Source: Gammaproteobacteria bacterium (GTDB taxonomy: Bacteria; Pseudomonadota; Gammaproteobacteria; Pseudomonadales; Azotimanducaceae). From it: a stretch of 59,367 nt of DNA. Location: the NCBI GenBank assembly GCA_012960535.1, contig DUBB01000049.1, positions 1-59,367 on the forward strand. The letters run 5' to 3'. Shown here one piece after another: positions 16,743-25,928 of the stretch (its first letter is position 1; each line of letters starts with the position of its first letter). The position numbers were made by a program, and so were the translations under genes. The notes beneath the pieces were generated by a model. The model was not told the origin of the DNA. It was given only the letters and a program-made list of their open reading frames with translations, and did not search any database.

Positions 16743-17186
16743 TCACTCCTCGAATGCCACCCAGGCCCGGGTTTCGATAATAATCATCTCGCGAAATCTG
16801 TACGGCATATGCCAGGTTCCCATCCAGCCCTTGGGCACCGTAAAACTCTCACCCACACGGTAGGTCTGCTTTTCACCTTTAATGGGAGTGAGTGTTACCT
16901 CGCCTTTCAAAACCTGCACAAACTCGTCGTAGGGGTAAGGTTCACTGATATCAATCAGCGCAGGCATGGCTTCATACATCGCGACAACAAAATCGCCCTT
17001 GTGCAGGACTTTCTGCCAGTGTTCGTTGGTACCCGAAAGCACCATCTCCGCCGGCCAGGGCGGTATGCTGTCGAGCTCAAGATTCCTTAGCTCATCAGGA
17101 TTCAATGACAGAACTCCCGGACCCGCCTTAGCCTGCATGGTGAATATAGCCGCAACCAGGACCATTAGAATTCCCAGATTTTTCAT
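16743..17186 (-). CDS. exported cupin-domain protein
   Basis: 147 residues with a signal peptide (MKNLGILMVLVAAIFTMQAKA) and a mature cupin domain. Core motifs are YPYDEFVQVLKGEVTLTP (around 83-100) and GESFTVPKGWMGTWHMP (around 112-128), the latter resembling the (S)-ureidoglycine/EutQ-like cupin pattern F-x-x-P-x-G-x-x-G-x-W. It probably binds a small molecule in the periplasm. The ribosome site is AGGAGGAG, very strong. The gene ends 6 bases before the flavoenzyme start, suggesting a functional partnership with the Tat-exported dehydrogenase, perhaps handling its substrate or aldehyde product (inference). Confidence 0.8.
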   Translation of the reverse strand: MKNLGILMVLVAAIFTMQAKAGPGVLSLNPDELRNLELDSIPPWPAEMVLSGTNEHWQKVLHKGDFVVAMYEAMPALIDISEPYPYDEFVQVLKGEVTLTPIKGEKQTYRVGESFTVPKGWMGTWHMPYRFREMIIIETRAWVAFEE

Positions 17187-17355
17187 GGACGCTCCTCCTA
17201 TTGGTGGGATGCTTGAGCATCCGCTCAGAATGGGTATTTATCATCATATTTTTCATAACGATCTAACCCCTTTTTGATTACTTATTAATTTGTTCCGACT
17301 CTGGCCCTGCGGGCGACTACCAAAATCTGATTCCAGTGCCTCGATGACAGACTCA

Positions 17356-18087
17356 TTATGACGGTGAAGACATCGATCTTTTGAAAATGAATGCCATCGC
17401 CACGATATGAAACAGCAACAGCATGGAAGCACTTATGAAATAGGCCTCAATATCGACCGGCGCTATGGCGCCGAGGAATAGAGCGACCATCATGCCCTGG
17501 TAGACAACACCGAACGTGCCCAGGGCAACAGCGGCTATCTTGGCGCTCTTAGTGTCACCATACAGCGGGCCAGCGGCTAACAGTGCAAACACCGAGTACA
17601 GCCAGAAACCCAGGTAATCAAATGACGTGTAAAGGGAAAATGGAATGGAAACATTTAGGAGGCGAAGTAAAGGGTCAGCCAACTCTGCACCCGCCGCCCC
17701 GGCCGCAATAGTGTCCGCCAGCAGGGGTATGGTCCAAACCGCTATAAATTTCGGGATGATAAATGCCATCGTAGACATTGCAACAAACAGCCCCGCGAGC
17801 ATAGCCCGGAACGGGTTTCTGCCAGCCACCTGCCAGGCACCACAGGCAAACACGGCGGATAGACTGAACATGGCGATGATCTGGTTTAACCAACCAACAA
17901 TAAATGCACCTCGATTAGCACTCAGCCAGGCCACACGATCCACGTGCTCGGCGGTGTAGCCTCCAGGTGCATCAAGCGGAAAAAACATGGCCATTACGGT
18001 CGTCGCAATAACAACGATGACCGAACAGAAACCAAGACGATTAAATTGGTAATCAAGTGATAGTGTCGTGTTCAAGGTTTCCCCCAT
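17356..18087 (-). CDS. polytopic membrane protein of unknown function
   Basis: About 243 residues from ATG 18087 (MGETLNTTLSL). A longer frame runs upstream to 18156, but those 23 residues overlap the TetR gene and look non-native. Six or so hydrophobic helices are visible (around 15-35, 60-85, 95-115, 150-175, 185-205 and 215-235). I do not recognise a family motif. The start overlaps the last ~35 bases of the TetR coding region in the same orientation, so it is probably co-transcribed with the regulator. It could be a transporter or sensor for the amine-oxidation module, but that is only context. Confidence 0.65.
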   Translation of the reverse strand: MGETLNTTLSLDYQFNRLGFCSVIVVIATTVMAMFFPLDAPGGYTAEHVDRVAWLSANRGAFIVGWLNQIIAMFSLSAVFACGAWQVAGRNPFRAMLAGLFVAMSTMAFIIPKFIAVWTIPLLADTIAAGAAGAELADPLLRLLNVSIPFSLYTSFDYLGFWLYSVFALLAAGPLYGDTKSAKIAAVALGTFGVVYQGMMVALFLGAIAPVDIEAYFISASMLLLFHIVAMAFIFKRSMSSPS

Positions 18088-18634
18088 ATTTGATATCAAT
18101 AAATTCCAGCACAGTGTCACGCACGGCACTTGCTTCACCTTGCCATGGCCGGCCACGACCCATAAAAAGCGTCGATCCTTCCAGCAAGGACATCAGGCAG
18201 AGTGCTTCAGTACGAGGCGCAAGGCTTGCTGCATCTTCGAGCGCTTTCTCCAGGATTTGCATATATTCCGCATAAATCTCGTCTACCAAATCCGCCACAA
18301 GCAGCTCGACCTGCATCATCGCCCAGAGTTGTGGCCAAAGTCTGTCACCTAGCAGAGAATCACCCGCGGAGTCGTCCGCAATGAAAGTGACAATTTCGCG
18401 AATCCCGGGCGAGGCATCATCGCTTGTCAGCAATTCAAAGGACCGCCGATACTCCGCAGCAATATAGCCAACCAGCGCCCGCAGCATCTCGTCCCAGGTA
18501 CGGAAGTGGTATTGCAGCGCGCCCAGTTTCATACCGCTGGCGCGCGCCAGGGCGCGCATGCTCAGGCTCGCATAGCCCTCATCCGCTATAATCTCGATGG
18601 CCGTCTGCAGTATCTGTTGTTTGCGCTCACTCAT
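18053..18634 (-). CDS. TetR-family transcriptional regulator
   Basis: 193 residues from ATG 18634 (MSERKQQILQ). The N-terminal helix-turn-helix is clear: ILQTAIEIIADEGYASLSMR, then ALARASGMKLGALQYHFRTW. The C-terminal ligand domain is about 140 residues and ends LEFIDIKYGG. Upstream ATGs at 18661 and 18673 are possible. I prefer 18634 because a sigma70-like promoter (TTTACA, 17-bp spacer, TAGCAT; 18700 to 18672 on the minus strand) and the palindromic operator lie just ahead. It is divergent from the SpdH-like gene at 18716 and probably represses both. The effector may be an amine or its oxidation product (inference). Confidence 0.88.
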   Translation of the reverse strand: MSERKQQILQTAIEIIADEGYASLSMRALARASGMKLGALQYHFRTWDEMLRALVGYIAAEYRRSFELLTSDDASPGIREIVTFIADDSAGDSLLGDRLWPQLWAMMQVELLVADLVDEIYAEYMQILEKALEDAASLAPRTEALCLMSLLEGSTLFMGRGRPWQGEASAVRDTVLEFIDIKYGGNLEHDTIT

Positions 18635-18655
18635 TTCGACCCGCGTCCTGGCAGT

Positions 18656-18697
18656 TGACATGTCAGGCGACATGCTAGAACATGTCATATGACATGT
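18656..18697. promoter_or_regulatory. palindromic operator between TetR gene and SpdH-like gene
   Basis: There are three related inverted repeats: TGACATGTCA (18656-18665), GACATG-6 nt-CATGTC (18669-18686) and a perfect 18-bp palindrome ACATGTCATATGACATGT (18680-18697). The last sits between the candidate -35 (TTTACA, 18700-18695) and -10 (TAGCAT, 18677-18672) of the TetR promoter. Repeated ACATGTC half-sites suggest cooperative binding of the TetR protein with autoregulation. TTGACA at 18655-18660 may serve the plus strand. Binding is inferred from position and symmetry. Confidence 0.65.
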
Positions 18698-18715
18698 AAA
18701 GCGGCAGAGACAGTA

Positions 18716-20617
18716 ATGGCTATACAGATAACACGTCGGGATTTCCTCAACGGTATGGCCCTTGGTACCGGTGCCAGTCTGTACGGGCCTGTCAATTTGT
18801 TTGGCCAGGGCGAACCGGCAATGGCCACAACGGGGGCGGCTTCGGTTTACTATCCACCAATACTCACAGGCATGAGGGGCAGTCACGAAGGCTCCTTCGA
18901 AGTTGCCCATGCCCTGGCCTGGCACGGCGAAAAGCCGGCCCACTACCAGGTATTGGACGAACACTACGACCTGGTCGTCGTTGGCGCCGGCATGAGCGGG
19001 CTCGCCGCAGCCTGGTTTTATCGCAAAAAAATGGGCACCGATGCCCGCATCCTGCTGCTCGACAATCACGACGACTTTGGCGGCCACGCCAAGCGCAACG
19101 AATTTCACCACAACGGCAGAATGGTACTTAGCCTGGCCGGCGCCCAGAACTTGGAAAGTCCCAGTCGCTACAGCGAGGCGGCTTCAGGCCTGATGGCCGA
19201 CATTGGTATCAATGATAACTTCATCGCAGCCATGGATGCCAACACGCCTGACAACATGGCGCTGGCGGGCAAGCTCGATGCTGACAATGGCGTGGCACTG
19301 CCCGGAGCGGACGGCCATGTCACAATAGGCGGTAACTGGAACGCCGTGATGTACGCTGGCGAAGGCTACGAGGCGACAGTACGGGCACTGCCGCTACTCC
19401 AGTCCGAACAAGACATCTTAATAGCCTTTTTTGGCGGTAAACGCGACTTCCTGGATGGCCTATCACTCAGCGAGAAATGGGATTATGTGAACTCCGTCAG
19501 CTACAACAAATTTCTGCTGGACCGTGTCGGTCTCGCTGAACAAACACTGCCAATTTTGAATGCCATCATCCTCCATTTAACGGGTGTCTCAGGATGGAAT
19601 CTCACCGTACTGGAAGCTATCGGGTCCGGCGCCAGCGGTATTCGGGCAATGGGTTGGCTGGGAAAGGCGGTTGCCGCAGTGGGCACCGCCTTTCTGGACA
19701 GCCTTCTGGAAGTGAGGATGTTCCCCGATGGCAATGCCTCTGTGGCAAGGTTGCTGGTACAGAAACTGATCCCCGGGGTTGCCCCCAGCATGAAAGGACC
19801 AGAGGATGTTGCTATAGCCAGCTTCGATTACAGTGCACTGGACCGGGAAAGTCATGCCACCCGGCTAAGGCTTAGCAGCACGGTAGTCGGCGTGCGCCAG
19901 GTCGACGGCAAGCGCGTGGAAGTCGATTATGTTCAGCAGCAGAACCCGCTACGTATCACCGCCGACCACTGCGTTCTGGCCTGTTACAACGGTCTCATCC
20001 CTCACCTGTGCCCGGAAATGCCAGAGTCTCAGAAACAGGGCCTGAGCTATGGCGTCAAGACGCCTTTTGTCTACGCCAACGTGCTGTTAGAAAATGGTCG
20101 CGCCTATTCCGAACTGGCTGCCACACTATTCCAGTGCCCGTATGATCCATTTCAATGGGTGAGCACAGCGCCGTCCATGAGCATCGGAGGCTATGAACCG
20201 CCGCGCGGACCGGATGACCCGATGGTGGTGTTTATGATGCACTCGCCAATGACGGAACCGGAGCAACCGATATCAGCCCGCGACCAGCTGCGGATAGGCC
20301 GCCACAAAATATACAGCACGTCCTTTGCCCGCTACGAGCAGCAGATTCGGGATCAGCTGCAGTCACTGTTGGGCAAACACGGTTTCAACCACGAGACCGA
20401 CATTCGCGCCATCACGGTCAACCGCATTCCCCACGGTTACGCCTACGCCTACCTCGCGCTGGATGACCCAGAATGGCCAGAGGGTCAGGCACCACACGAG
20501 ATCGGCCGGGCGCAGTTCGGACCCATCTCCATTGCCAACACGGATTCCGAGGCGATTGCGCTGATGGATGCGGCCTTTGATGCCGCATGGCGGGCGGTGC
20601 AAGAACAGACATCGTAA
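18716..20617 (+). CDS. Tat-exported FAD amine dehydrogenase, spermidine dehydrogenase-like (paralogue)
   Basis: 633 residues from ATG 18716. The frame extends upstream to 18689, but that part overlaps the operator palindrome and adds nothing. The twin-arginine signal ITRRDFLNG is followed by a hydrophobic stretch. FAD motif: YDLVVVGAGMSGLAAAWFYR, then LLLDNHDDFGGHAKRNEF as in SpdH-type dehydrogenases. It matches the 14841-16736 protein throughout, for example YYPPxLTGMRGSHEGSFEVAH near the N-terminus and HEIGRxxFGxISIANxDSEA near the C-terminus. It should work in the periplasm on a polyamine or similar amine. Divergent from TetR and probably under its control. Confidence 0.82.
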   Translation: MAIQITRRDFLNGMALGTGASLYGPVNLFGQGEPAMATTGAASVYYPPILTGMRGSHEGSFEVAHALAWHGEKPAHYQVLDEHYDLVVVGAGMSGLAAAWFYRKKMGTDARILLLDNHDDFGGHAKRNEFHHNGRMVLSLAGAQNLESPSRYSEAASGLMADIGINDNFIAAMDANTPDNMALAGKLDADNGVALPGADGHVTIGGNWNAVMYAGEGYEATVRALPLLQSEQDILIAFFGGKRDFLDGLSLSEKWDYVNSVSYNKFLLDRVGLAEQTLPILNAIILHLTGVSGWNLTVLEAIGSGASGIRAMGWLGKAVAAVGTAFLDSLLEVRMFPDGNASVARLLVQKLIPGVAPSMKGPEDVAIASFDYSALDRESHATRLRLSSTVVGVRQVDGKRVEVDYVQQQNPLRITADHCVLACYNGLIPHLCPEMPESQKQGLSYGVKTPFVYANVLLENGRAYSELAATLFQCPYDPFQWVSTAPSMSIGGYEPPRGPDDPMVVFMMHSPMTEPEQPISARDQLRIGRHKIYSTSFARYEQQIRDQLQSLLGKHGFNHETDIRAITVNRIPHGYAYAYLALDDPEWPEGQAPHEIGRAQFGPISIANTDSEAIALMDAAFDAAWRAVQEQTS

Positions 20618-20792
20618 CCTTTACAACCTTCGACCAAATTCGAACTATCCTACTAACGACTTCACTAAACTGATAACTTGGTGCGGTGTTACTATCAGCA
20701 GCTCCAGCGCATTGCCGCCGAGACTGGGTCTCTTTAAAAGAGATGTAACTAAGGGATGAGTAAAGAGGTCGATAAAGCGATTTAAGAGCTAA

Positions 20793-22214
20793 CTAACAAG
20801 CAAATCCCAGTCCTAACCTATCCAGCAACTTTAGCCACAAACCTCGCTTGCCCCCATTATTATCAGCCCGTACTAGTTCCATTTGTGTCAACTTCACACC
20901 GAACCAACAAAATGGCTCTGGCGCCCAGGGCAGTGCTTTTTTCGTGACAAAGTCCATTTTGATTACATCGCTCGGTTCATAGCCCAACAATTCAATGCCG
21001 ATGCGTGCCCCGAACCGGGAGGCACTAACACCATTGCCCGTATATCCCACCGACCAGGCCAGTCGACCTTGATGCATGACGCCAGGGACCATGCAAAACC
21101 GCGTCGACGTAGCAATAATGCCACCCCATTTATTGGAGAATTTCACATCGCCTTGCAGTTGCGGAAACATTTCAAAAAATTCTGTAGCCAACTGCTCGTA
21201 TCTAGCTGGCGCGTCCATCAATTCCATCTCGATCCCGCGATTAAAATAATAACGAACCGCGCCCCCTCCACCCCACGTTATGCGATTATCTTTCGTCAAA
21301 CGAAAGTAGTGAAACATATTCCTAGCATCGCTTAATGCGTGCCTGGACTCGGCGTTACCCCAGGTAATTCTATTTAACTGCTCATCTGTTAGAGGTTCTG
21401 TGGCAATCTGATAGTCCCAAACAGGGATCACCGCGCGACGGATTTTACCGATAACGCTGGTAAATGCATTGGTGGCAAGGAGTACTTTATTGCTAATAAT
21501 CTCTGCCGATTCGCAAACAATTTTCATCCTGCTTTTACCCAGAAGATTCACTGACAACATCGTTGTTTGTTCGAAAATTCGAACGCCTAATTTGTTAACC
21601 AGAATGTCTTTTAGACCGAGGCATAACCGCATCGGGTCAACAACACCATCCTGCCCGGTTTTATCCCAACACCCAGCAAAGAACGTTGGGGAATTTGCTT
21701 GTTCACGAATCTGTTCCTTATCGAACCAGACAACGTCCCTGCCCTCTTCTCTTAACGCCTCATATTCTTCGCGTAGGGTTTCCGCCGATTCACGATTAAG
21801 GGCGACGTTGGTCTCACCGGTCTTCTCATAGCGTGCATCTATATCGTACTTGTCGAGTGTGGCCAATAACTCCTTCATATTTTGTGTACCCAGAGCATCC
21901 AAATCATCAGCTTCACCTGGAAAGCGTGCACCTATATTCGTTTCCCCATGAGCAATACTGGTGTTCAGGAACCCGCCACAACGCCCAGATGCACCGTCTC
22001 CCACAAACGTTTTTTCAATGATAATAATATCTGCTTCCGGCCGCCGTTCCTTGGCTTGCATTGCAGCCCAAAGCCCGGTGAATCCACCACCCACAATGAG
22101 TAACTCACAATCTGTGTCTTCCGACAAAGAGGGTAATGGCTCCGGCATTATCTGTGGGTCATGCCAAAGGGGGCGTGCAACAGCATCTTTCAATGCATTG
22201 TGATGTTTAAACAT
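20793..22214 (-). CDS. DAO-family FAD oxidoreductase, PuuB-like amine oxidase
   Basis: 473 residues, cytoplasmic. The N-terminal FAD-binding motif is ELLIVGGGFTGLWAAMQAKER (about 38-58), followed by IIIIEKTFVGDGASGRCGGF, the hallmark G-A-S-G-R-x-G-G-x of gamma-glutamylputrescine oxidase and related DAO enzymes. The C-terminal part contains KWGGIIATSTRFCMVPG and VGYTGNGVSASRFGARIG, the usual FAD-closing segment. It would oxidise a secondary or primary amine to imine/aldehyde with H2O2 release. No gamma-glutamyl-putrescine ligase is nearby, so the exact substrate is uncertain. The ribosome site is weak. It converges on the SpdH-like gene. Confidence 0.85.
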   Translation of the reverse strand: MFKHHNALKDAVARPLWHDPQIMPEPLPSLSEDTDCELLIVGGGFTGLWAAMQAKERRPEADIIIIEKTFVGDGASGRCGGFLNTSIAHGETNIGARFPGEADDLDALGTQNMKELLATLDKYDIDARYEKTGETNVALNRESAETLREEYEALREEGRDVVWFDKEQIREQANSPTFFAGCWDKTGQDGVVDPMRLCLGLKDILVNKLGVRIFEQTTMLSVNLLGKSRMKIVCESAEIISNKVLLATNAFTSVIGKIRRAVIPVWDYQIATEPLTDEQLNRITWGNAESRHALSDARNMFHYFRLTKDNRITWGGGGAVRYYFNRGIEMELMDAPARYEQLATEFFEMFPQLQGDVKFSNKWGGIIATSTRFCMVPGVMHQGRLAWSVGYTGNGVSASRFGARIGIELLGYEPSDVIKMDFVTKKALPWAPEPFCWFGVKLTQMELVRADNNGGKRGLWLKLLDRLGLGFAC

Positions 22215-22544
22215 AAGATTTGATTAATCTCATCTAAAAACCCATTTTAACCAACTCGGACATGGTTTGTTAATGCTTTCGCTACAAAGGGGGGACGCTA
22301 TAAAGGGGGGACACTGATGACTTAAGAATTGGTTAGCAAGCAGGCTGGTTTCTCATTGCACGCGCGTGTTGCGTGCAAGTCTAACCAGCGCAAGATACTT
22401 GAGCGCGTGTGCGTCCATGAAGGCACCACCACTCAAGGCATTGATAAAATGGGCATTGACGCAGATAAATTCCGACAAGGCTCCTTTGATCGTCCGTCTT
22501 CGGGTCGAAAAATTGGCCCCTGACAAGACGATCCTGTCGCCGAA
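22215..22544. other. intergenic region with short direct repeat and possible relic frame
   Basis: AAAGGGGGGAC occurs twice, 16 bases apart (22286-22296 and 22302-22312). On the minus strand about 55 codons are open (from near 22530 to about 22363, containing SGANFSTRRRTIKGALSEF), without a start codon or recognisable family. It may be a gene relic. Confidence 0.3.
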
Positions 22545-23894
22545 TCAGTCCTCCATGTAGTGATCCAACCAAGTATGATAGTGCTGTACTCGACTCTCTT
22601 CATCGTTGAGCCATACTTCACTGAATCCTCTAGAGTGCATCCCTTTCTGGATATCGCGGATTAGATGGATGTCCTGATCCAGCGTAATCGTCATTGTTTT
22701 CTCACCGGAGATAATATCGTCCTGAGTAAATTCATCATGTTCCGGGCGAATCACACCATCGCTGCCCTGATCGATGTTAAAAGAGATATTGGCGCGATTC
22801 TGCAGGGGAGGAAATTCTACTTTCGCTCCCCTCTGAATCTCTTCATCCGGCAGCATTCGTAAGGCAAACTTATCCCAAAAGCACTTGTTCGGGTCTGTAG
22901 GGTGAGGCCGCGCTCGCAAAACCCACATCTCTTCAGGTTGTAATACAAGAATCGAGTTAGGGAAGATATTATATTGAACGATGTCCGACAATTGCGCGTC
23001 ACTCAATAGATCATAGTCGTAACCCAGACCTGGGCCCAACTCTCGTTTGTTAAGTTGAACGTCTCGACGCACATCTAAAACTCGACCCTTATAGTCGTCC
23101 TTGTTCATGCCCAACACTTTCATTTGCATCCATTGGGTAGGTGGCACTTCATCCGGTATGGGCAACGTGGAATTCACGGTAAAGCCATCGATCAGAACTC
23201 TACTATGTCCTCCATCCATATGCTCGTTAATAGCAGTAGGGCAATCGAAAATGAGTTCATGTTGTGGGTGTATGTGTTCGACATGATACAACTCACCAAA
23301 ATTGTCGAAGACCGCCTTCCAGTTACAATCCAGCTTAACCGTTTGATCTTCAACGAGGCGCATCTGATGAGGTCGGAAAGGAGCAACCATCTCCTTGATT
23401 GAGCCTAGATATTCGTCGAGGCTTGGGCCATCCGGATCCATGCACACCCATATAATGCCTGCCCAACTTTCAACCCGTATATGCTTGAGACCGCGCTTGC
23501 CGCAGGGCTCTCCGCGGCTAAATCCGTCTCCTACGGGAACCGTGATAAGTTCTCCGTCATTGGCATAAACCCACCCGTGGTACGGACAGGTATAGGTGTC
23601 CATCGCGCCTCGGTCCGATAACAGCACACGGGCACCACGATGCTGACAGACATTGTAAAAAGCAGCGAGTTCGTTATTCCTGGTGCGCGAAACAATAATT
23701 GATTCTGGTTCCAGACTGAAAACGAAAAAGTCGCCGGACTCGCTGACATCTTGTGCTACACCAGCAACAAGCCACATTTTCGGCCAGATTGTTTCCCACT
23801 CACGCTGCTTATATTCATTTGAAATGTACCTTTCAGCACTAATTGGCGTCTGCCGCACTCTGTTCTTGCCTTTTATATCGCGAAGTTCAGACAT
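22545..23894 (-). CDS. Rieske-type aromatic-ring-hydroxylating dioxygenase, alpha subunit
   Basis: 449 residues. The [2Fe-2S] Rieske ligands are Cys83-x-His85 (CQHRG) and Cys103-x2-His106 (CPYHGW). The mononuclear iron site follows in DNFGELYHVEHIHPQH with His204 and His209. A later acidic segment near the C-terminus should supply the Asp ligand. Such enzymes hydroxylate or demethylate small molecules, including quaternary amines and aromatics, in the cytoplasm. No reductase or ferredoxin gene is adjacent, so electrons must come from elsewhere. The GGAGGCAG ribosome site supports ATG 23894. Its place between a PuuB-like oxidase and an SDR fits amine or N-methyl-compound catabolism (inference). 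Confidence 0.88.
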   Translation of the reverse strand: MSELRDIKGKNRVRQTPISAERYISNEYKQREWETIWPKMWLVAGVAQDVSESGDFFVFSLEPESIIVSRTRNNELAAFYNVCQHRGARVLLSDRGAMDTYTCPYHGWVYANDGELITVPVGDGFSRGEPCGKRGLKHIRVESWAGIIWVCMDPDGPSLDEYLGSIKEMVAPFRPHQMRLVEDQTVKLDCNWKAVFDNFGELYHVEHIHPQHELIFDCPTAINEHMDGGHSRVLIDGFTVNSTLPIPDEVPPTQWMQMKVLGMNKDDYKGRVLDVRRDVQLNKRELGPGLGYDYDLLSDAQLSDIVQYNIFPNSILVLQPEEMWVLRARPHPTDPNKCFWDKFALRMLPDEEIQRGAKVEFPPLQNRANISFNIDQGSDGVIRPEHDEFTQDDIISGEKTMTITLDQDIHLIRDIQKGMHSRGFSEVWLNDEESRVQHYHTWLDHYMED

Positions 23895-23972
23895 TCTGCC
23901 TCCATTTAGTCATAACAATCAGCTCAGACTTTCTTATCATTACTATTTCAGCTTACCGATACCAACGCCATG

Positions 23973-24775
23973 TTACAGCTTGGCGAGTTGACCTCCGTCA
24001 ATAGGGATGGCATGGCCATTTATCATACTCGCAGCATCCGAGCATAAGAATGCAACGGTTTCAGTCACTGCTTCGGCTTTAACCAGTTGCGCCGTAGGGT
24101 TGAGCGAAGCGAGCGCCTGAACCATCTCTTCGCCCGACAGATTGCGCACCCCTGAAGTGACATCAGTGTAGGTGGGTCCCGGAGATACCGCATTAATACG
24201 AATCCTGTTACTAACGTAGGTTACGGCAGCCTGTCTGGTTAAACCGATGGCTCCATGCTTGGCCGCAGTATAGGCAGGCCCCGAGGATATACTGCCACGA
24301 TGGCCCACTGTAGATGCGTCGTTAACAATCGAAAATGTCGCTCCACGTTCCAATTGACCACGCAGCATAGCTGCGATCTCGTGCTTCATACACCGATACA
24401 CACCGGTCAGGTTAACGGCGATGACATCTGCCCAATCATCGTCCGTTTGATCGTGAAGCTCGGCTTCGTGGCTGAAGATTCCAGCGTTATTAAAAGCAAA
24501 ATACCCCCCCCCATAGGTCTCCACTGCAAAGGCAACCATTGCCTGAATATCGCTTTCTGACTTCATGTCTGCTGCAATAAAAACCGCCTCACCAACACTG
24601 CACCACGTCCCTCGGTACGCGCCGCAGCTACAACCCTGGCACCCAGTTCTGCAAAGTGTAATGCCGTCGCCTTTCCGATACCGGCTGTAGCACCGGTGAT
24701 AAGAATCACTTTGTTAGGCAATATCACGCCCTGCTTAATTGTCTCAGCAATTACTTTAGCCTCTTCAACAGCCAC
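23973..24775 (-). pseudogene. frameshifted short-chain dehydrogenase/reductase
   Basis: Two frames together make one SDR. The first (GTG 24775 to 24563) carries the cofactor motif NKVILITGATAGIGKATALH and ends at a frameshift after ARTEGRG. The second resumes with VGEAVFIAADMKSESDI (near 24590) and continues through FNNAGIF, the catalytic SxnYxxxK segment GPAYTAAKHGA, and the C-terminal IDGGQLAKL, ending at 23973. Roughly ten residues that normally lie between the two parts are missing, so a small deletion caused the shift. The enzyme is presumably inactive unless this is a sequencing error. It lies about 80 bases upstream of the Rieske gene, on the same strand. Confidence 0.75.
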
Positions 24776-24907
24776 TGGGGAAGTAGTAATTGATTACCAC
24801 GCCGCCCCCGGAACATTCTGACTGCCTTGGTTCAGAATCGAACTAAGCTTGTCAGAGCGAACCAACAGGGTTACTTTCTGAAACTAAACATCAAAAGGAA
24901 GCACAAC

Positions 24908-25600
24908 ATGAAAATGATTAATATTATGGTAGCGTTCACACTGCTGGCCTGGTCGCTGCAAAGCCCTGCCGACCAGCACGAGACCGGCGCCGCAGATAGC
25001 AACCATTATGTGCTGCATTCTGTTTATGAGATAGCTTATGGTCAGAACCCTGATGCGCTTGAAAAGGACCTCATCACCTATCAGAAAAATCAAGAAGCGC
25101 TTGGATTCAATAACTGCGGCCTGTATAAGCACGAATATGGTTCTCAGCGAGCCTTTTATAGTTTCTGTTATTTCAACGACTTTGACCAATTCAGCGCCAT
25201 TATGAAAAAAGCAGAGGCTGCAGGAACGGGTTCTGGCGTTCAGAATTTCGCCAGTCATACTGACAATATTCTGGAGGTGCAGCAACGAAACCTGAAGGCC
25301 TCACCTACGCGAGTGGTTTACATGACCTGGCGGTTCGGCCCTTACCTGACCCTGACGGAAAGGCAGGCGAGAGCGGACCAGCTGTTCGATGTATTCAGTC
25401 GTGGTTTTGGTGACTGCAATCTGTATCATCATGCCTGGGGATCAGAATTAGCACATTACATCTCCTGTGGCTTTAAAGACTATGCAGATTTTGGCAAGAA
25501 ACAGGGTGCGGTTAACAAAATTCTTGCCGATGAGATGATGGATGCAAAATTGGATATCCTCGAACATTCCGACGAGATTGTCGTAAAAATCATGGATTAA
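24908..25600 (+). CDS. exported protein with two ferredoxin-like (ABM-like) repeats
   Basis: About 230 residues from ATG 24908; an AAAGGAAG ribosome site supports this over the longer frame from 24827. The signal peptide is KMINIMVAFTLLAWSLQSPA. The mature protein has two similar halves: HSVYEIAYGQNPDALEKDL ... NCGLYKHEYGSQRAFYSFCYFNDF, and VVYMTWRFGPYLTLTERQ ... NCNLYHHAWGSELAHYISCGFKDY-like. In each, a beta strand is followed by a helix and then by a C-x-L-Y-x-H-x-x-G-S pattern. The layout recalls dimeric alpha-beta barrel domains. No family name can be given; periplasmic, function unknown. Confidence 0.65.
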   Translation: MKMINIMVAFTLLAWSLQSPADQHETGAADSNHYVLHSVYEIAYGQNPDALEKDLITYQKNQEALGFNNCGLYKHEYGSQRAFYSFCYFNDFDQFSAIMKKAEAAGTGSGVQNFASHTDNILEVQQRNLKASPTRVVYMTWRFGPYLTLTERQARADQLFDVFSRGFGDCNLYHHAWGSELAHYISCGFKDYADFGKKQGAVNKILADEMMDAKLDILEHSDEIVVKIMD

Positions 25601-25928
25601 CCTAGCAGAGCCCATGCAGACTCCATAGGAGGCTATCCTTCTGCTCATGGGGTCTGGATGGGATGTCTAAATCGAGCACACCAAATGTGCTCACGCCTGA
25701 TATATCAAGCTAAAGGGGGCGGTGTACAAGCCCGACCGAGGCTTCTCCCTTACCTTCCTGCTAATGTCGCTGGACAAAACTGACCCCATTCGAACTGCAC
25801 ACCAGGAATTTATAGTCTAATAGGATACAAATATTATTGTCGTTGTGGTATTTCGCTTGACTTCAGCCTATTATCATTTGCTCAATCTGGCAATTTAAAA
25901 GGCACGTAAAACAAAAGGAAACACAGCG
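25601..25928. other. intergenic region, nothing firm
   Basis: About 330 bases between two exported-protein genes. A GC-rich first half and AT-rich second half presumably end one transcript and start the next. No clear hairpin with T-run is seen. Confidence 0.35.

Noticed and set aside
16155..17090. 311-codon plus-strand frame opposite the flavoenzyme/cupin pair
   Set aside because: Antisense shadow of two well-supported genes.
18662..19111. N-terminal extension of the TetR protein
   Set aside because: It runs antisense through the SpdH-like gene and operator; the HTH begins right after MSERKQQ.
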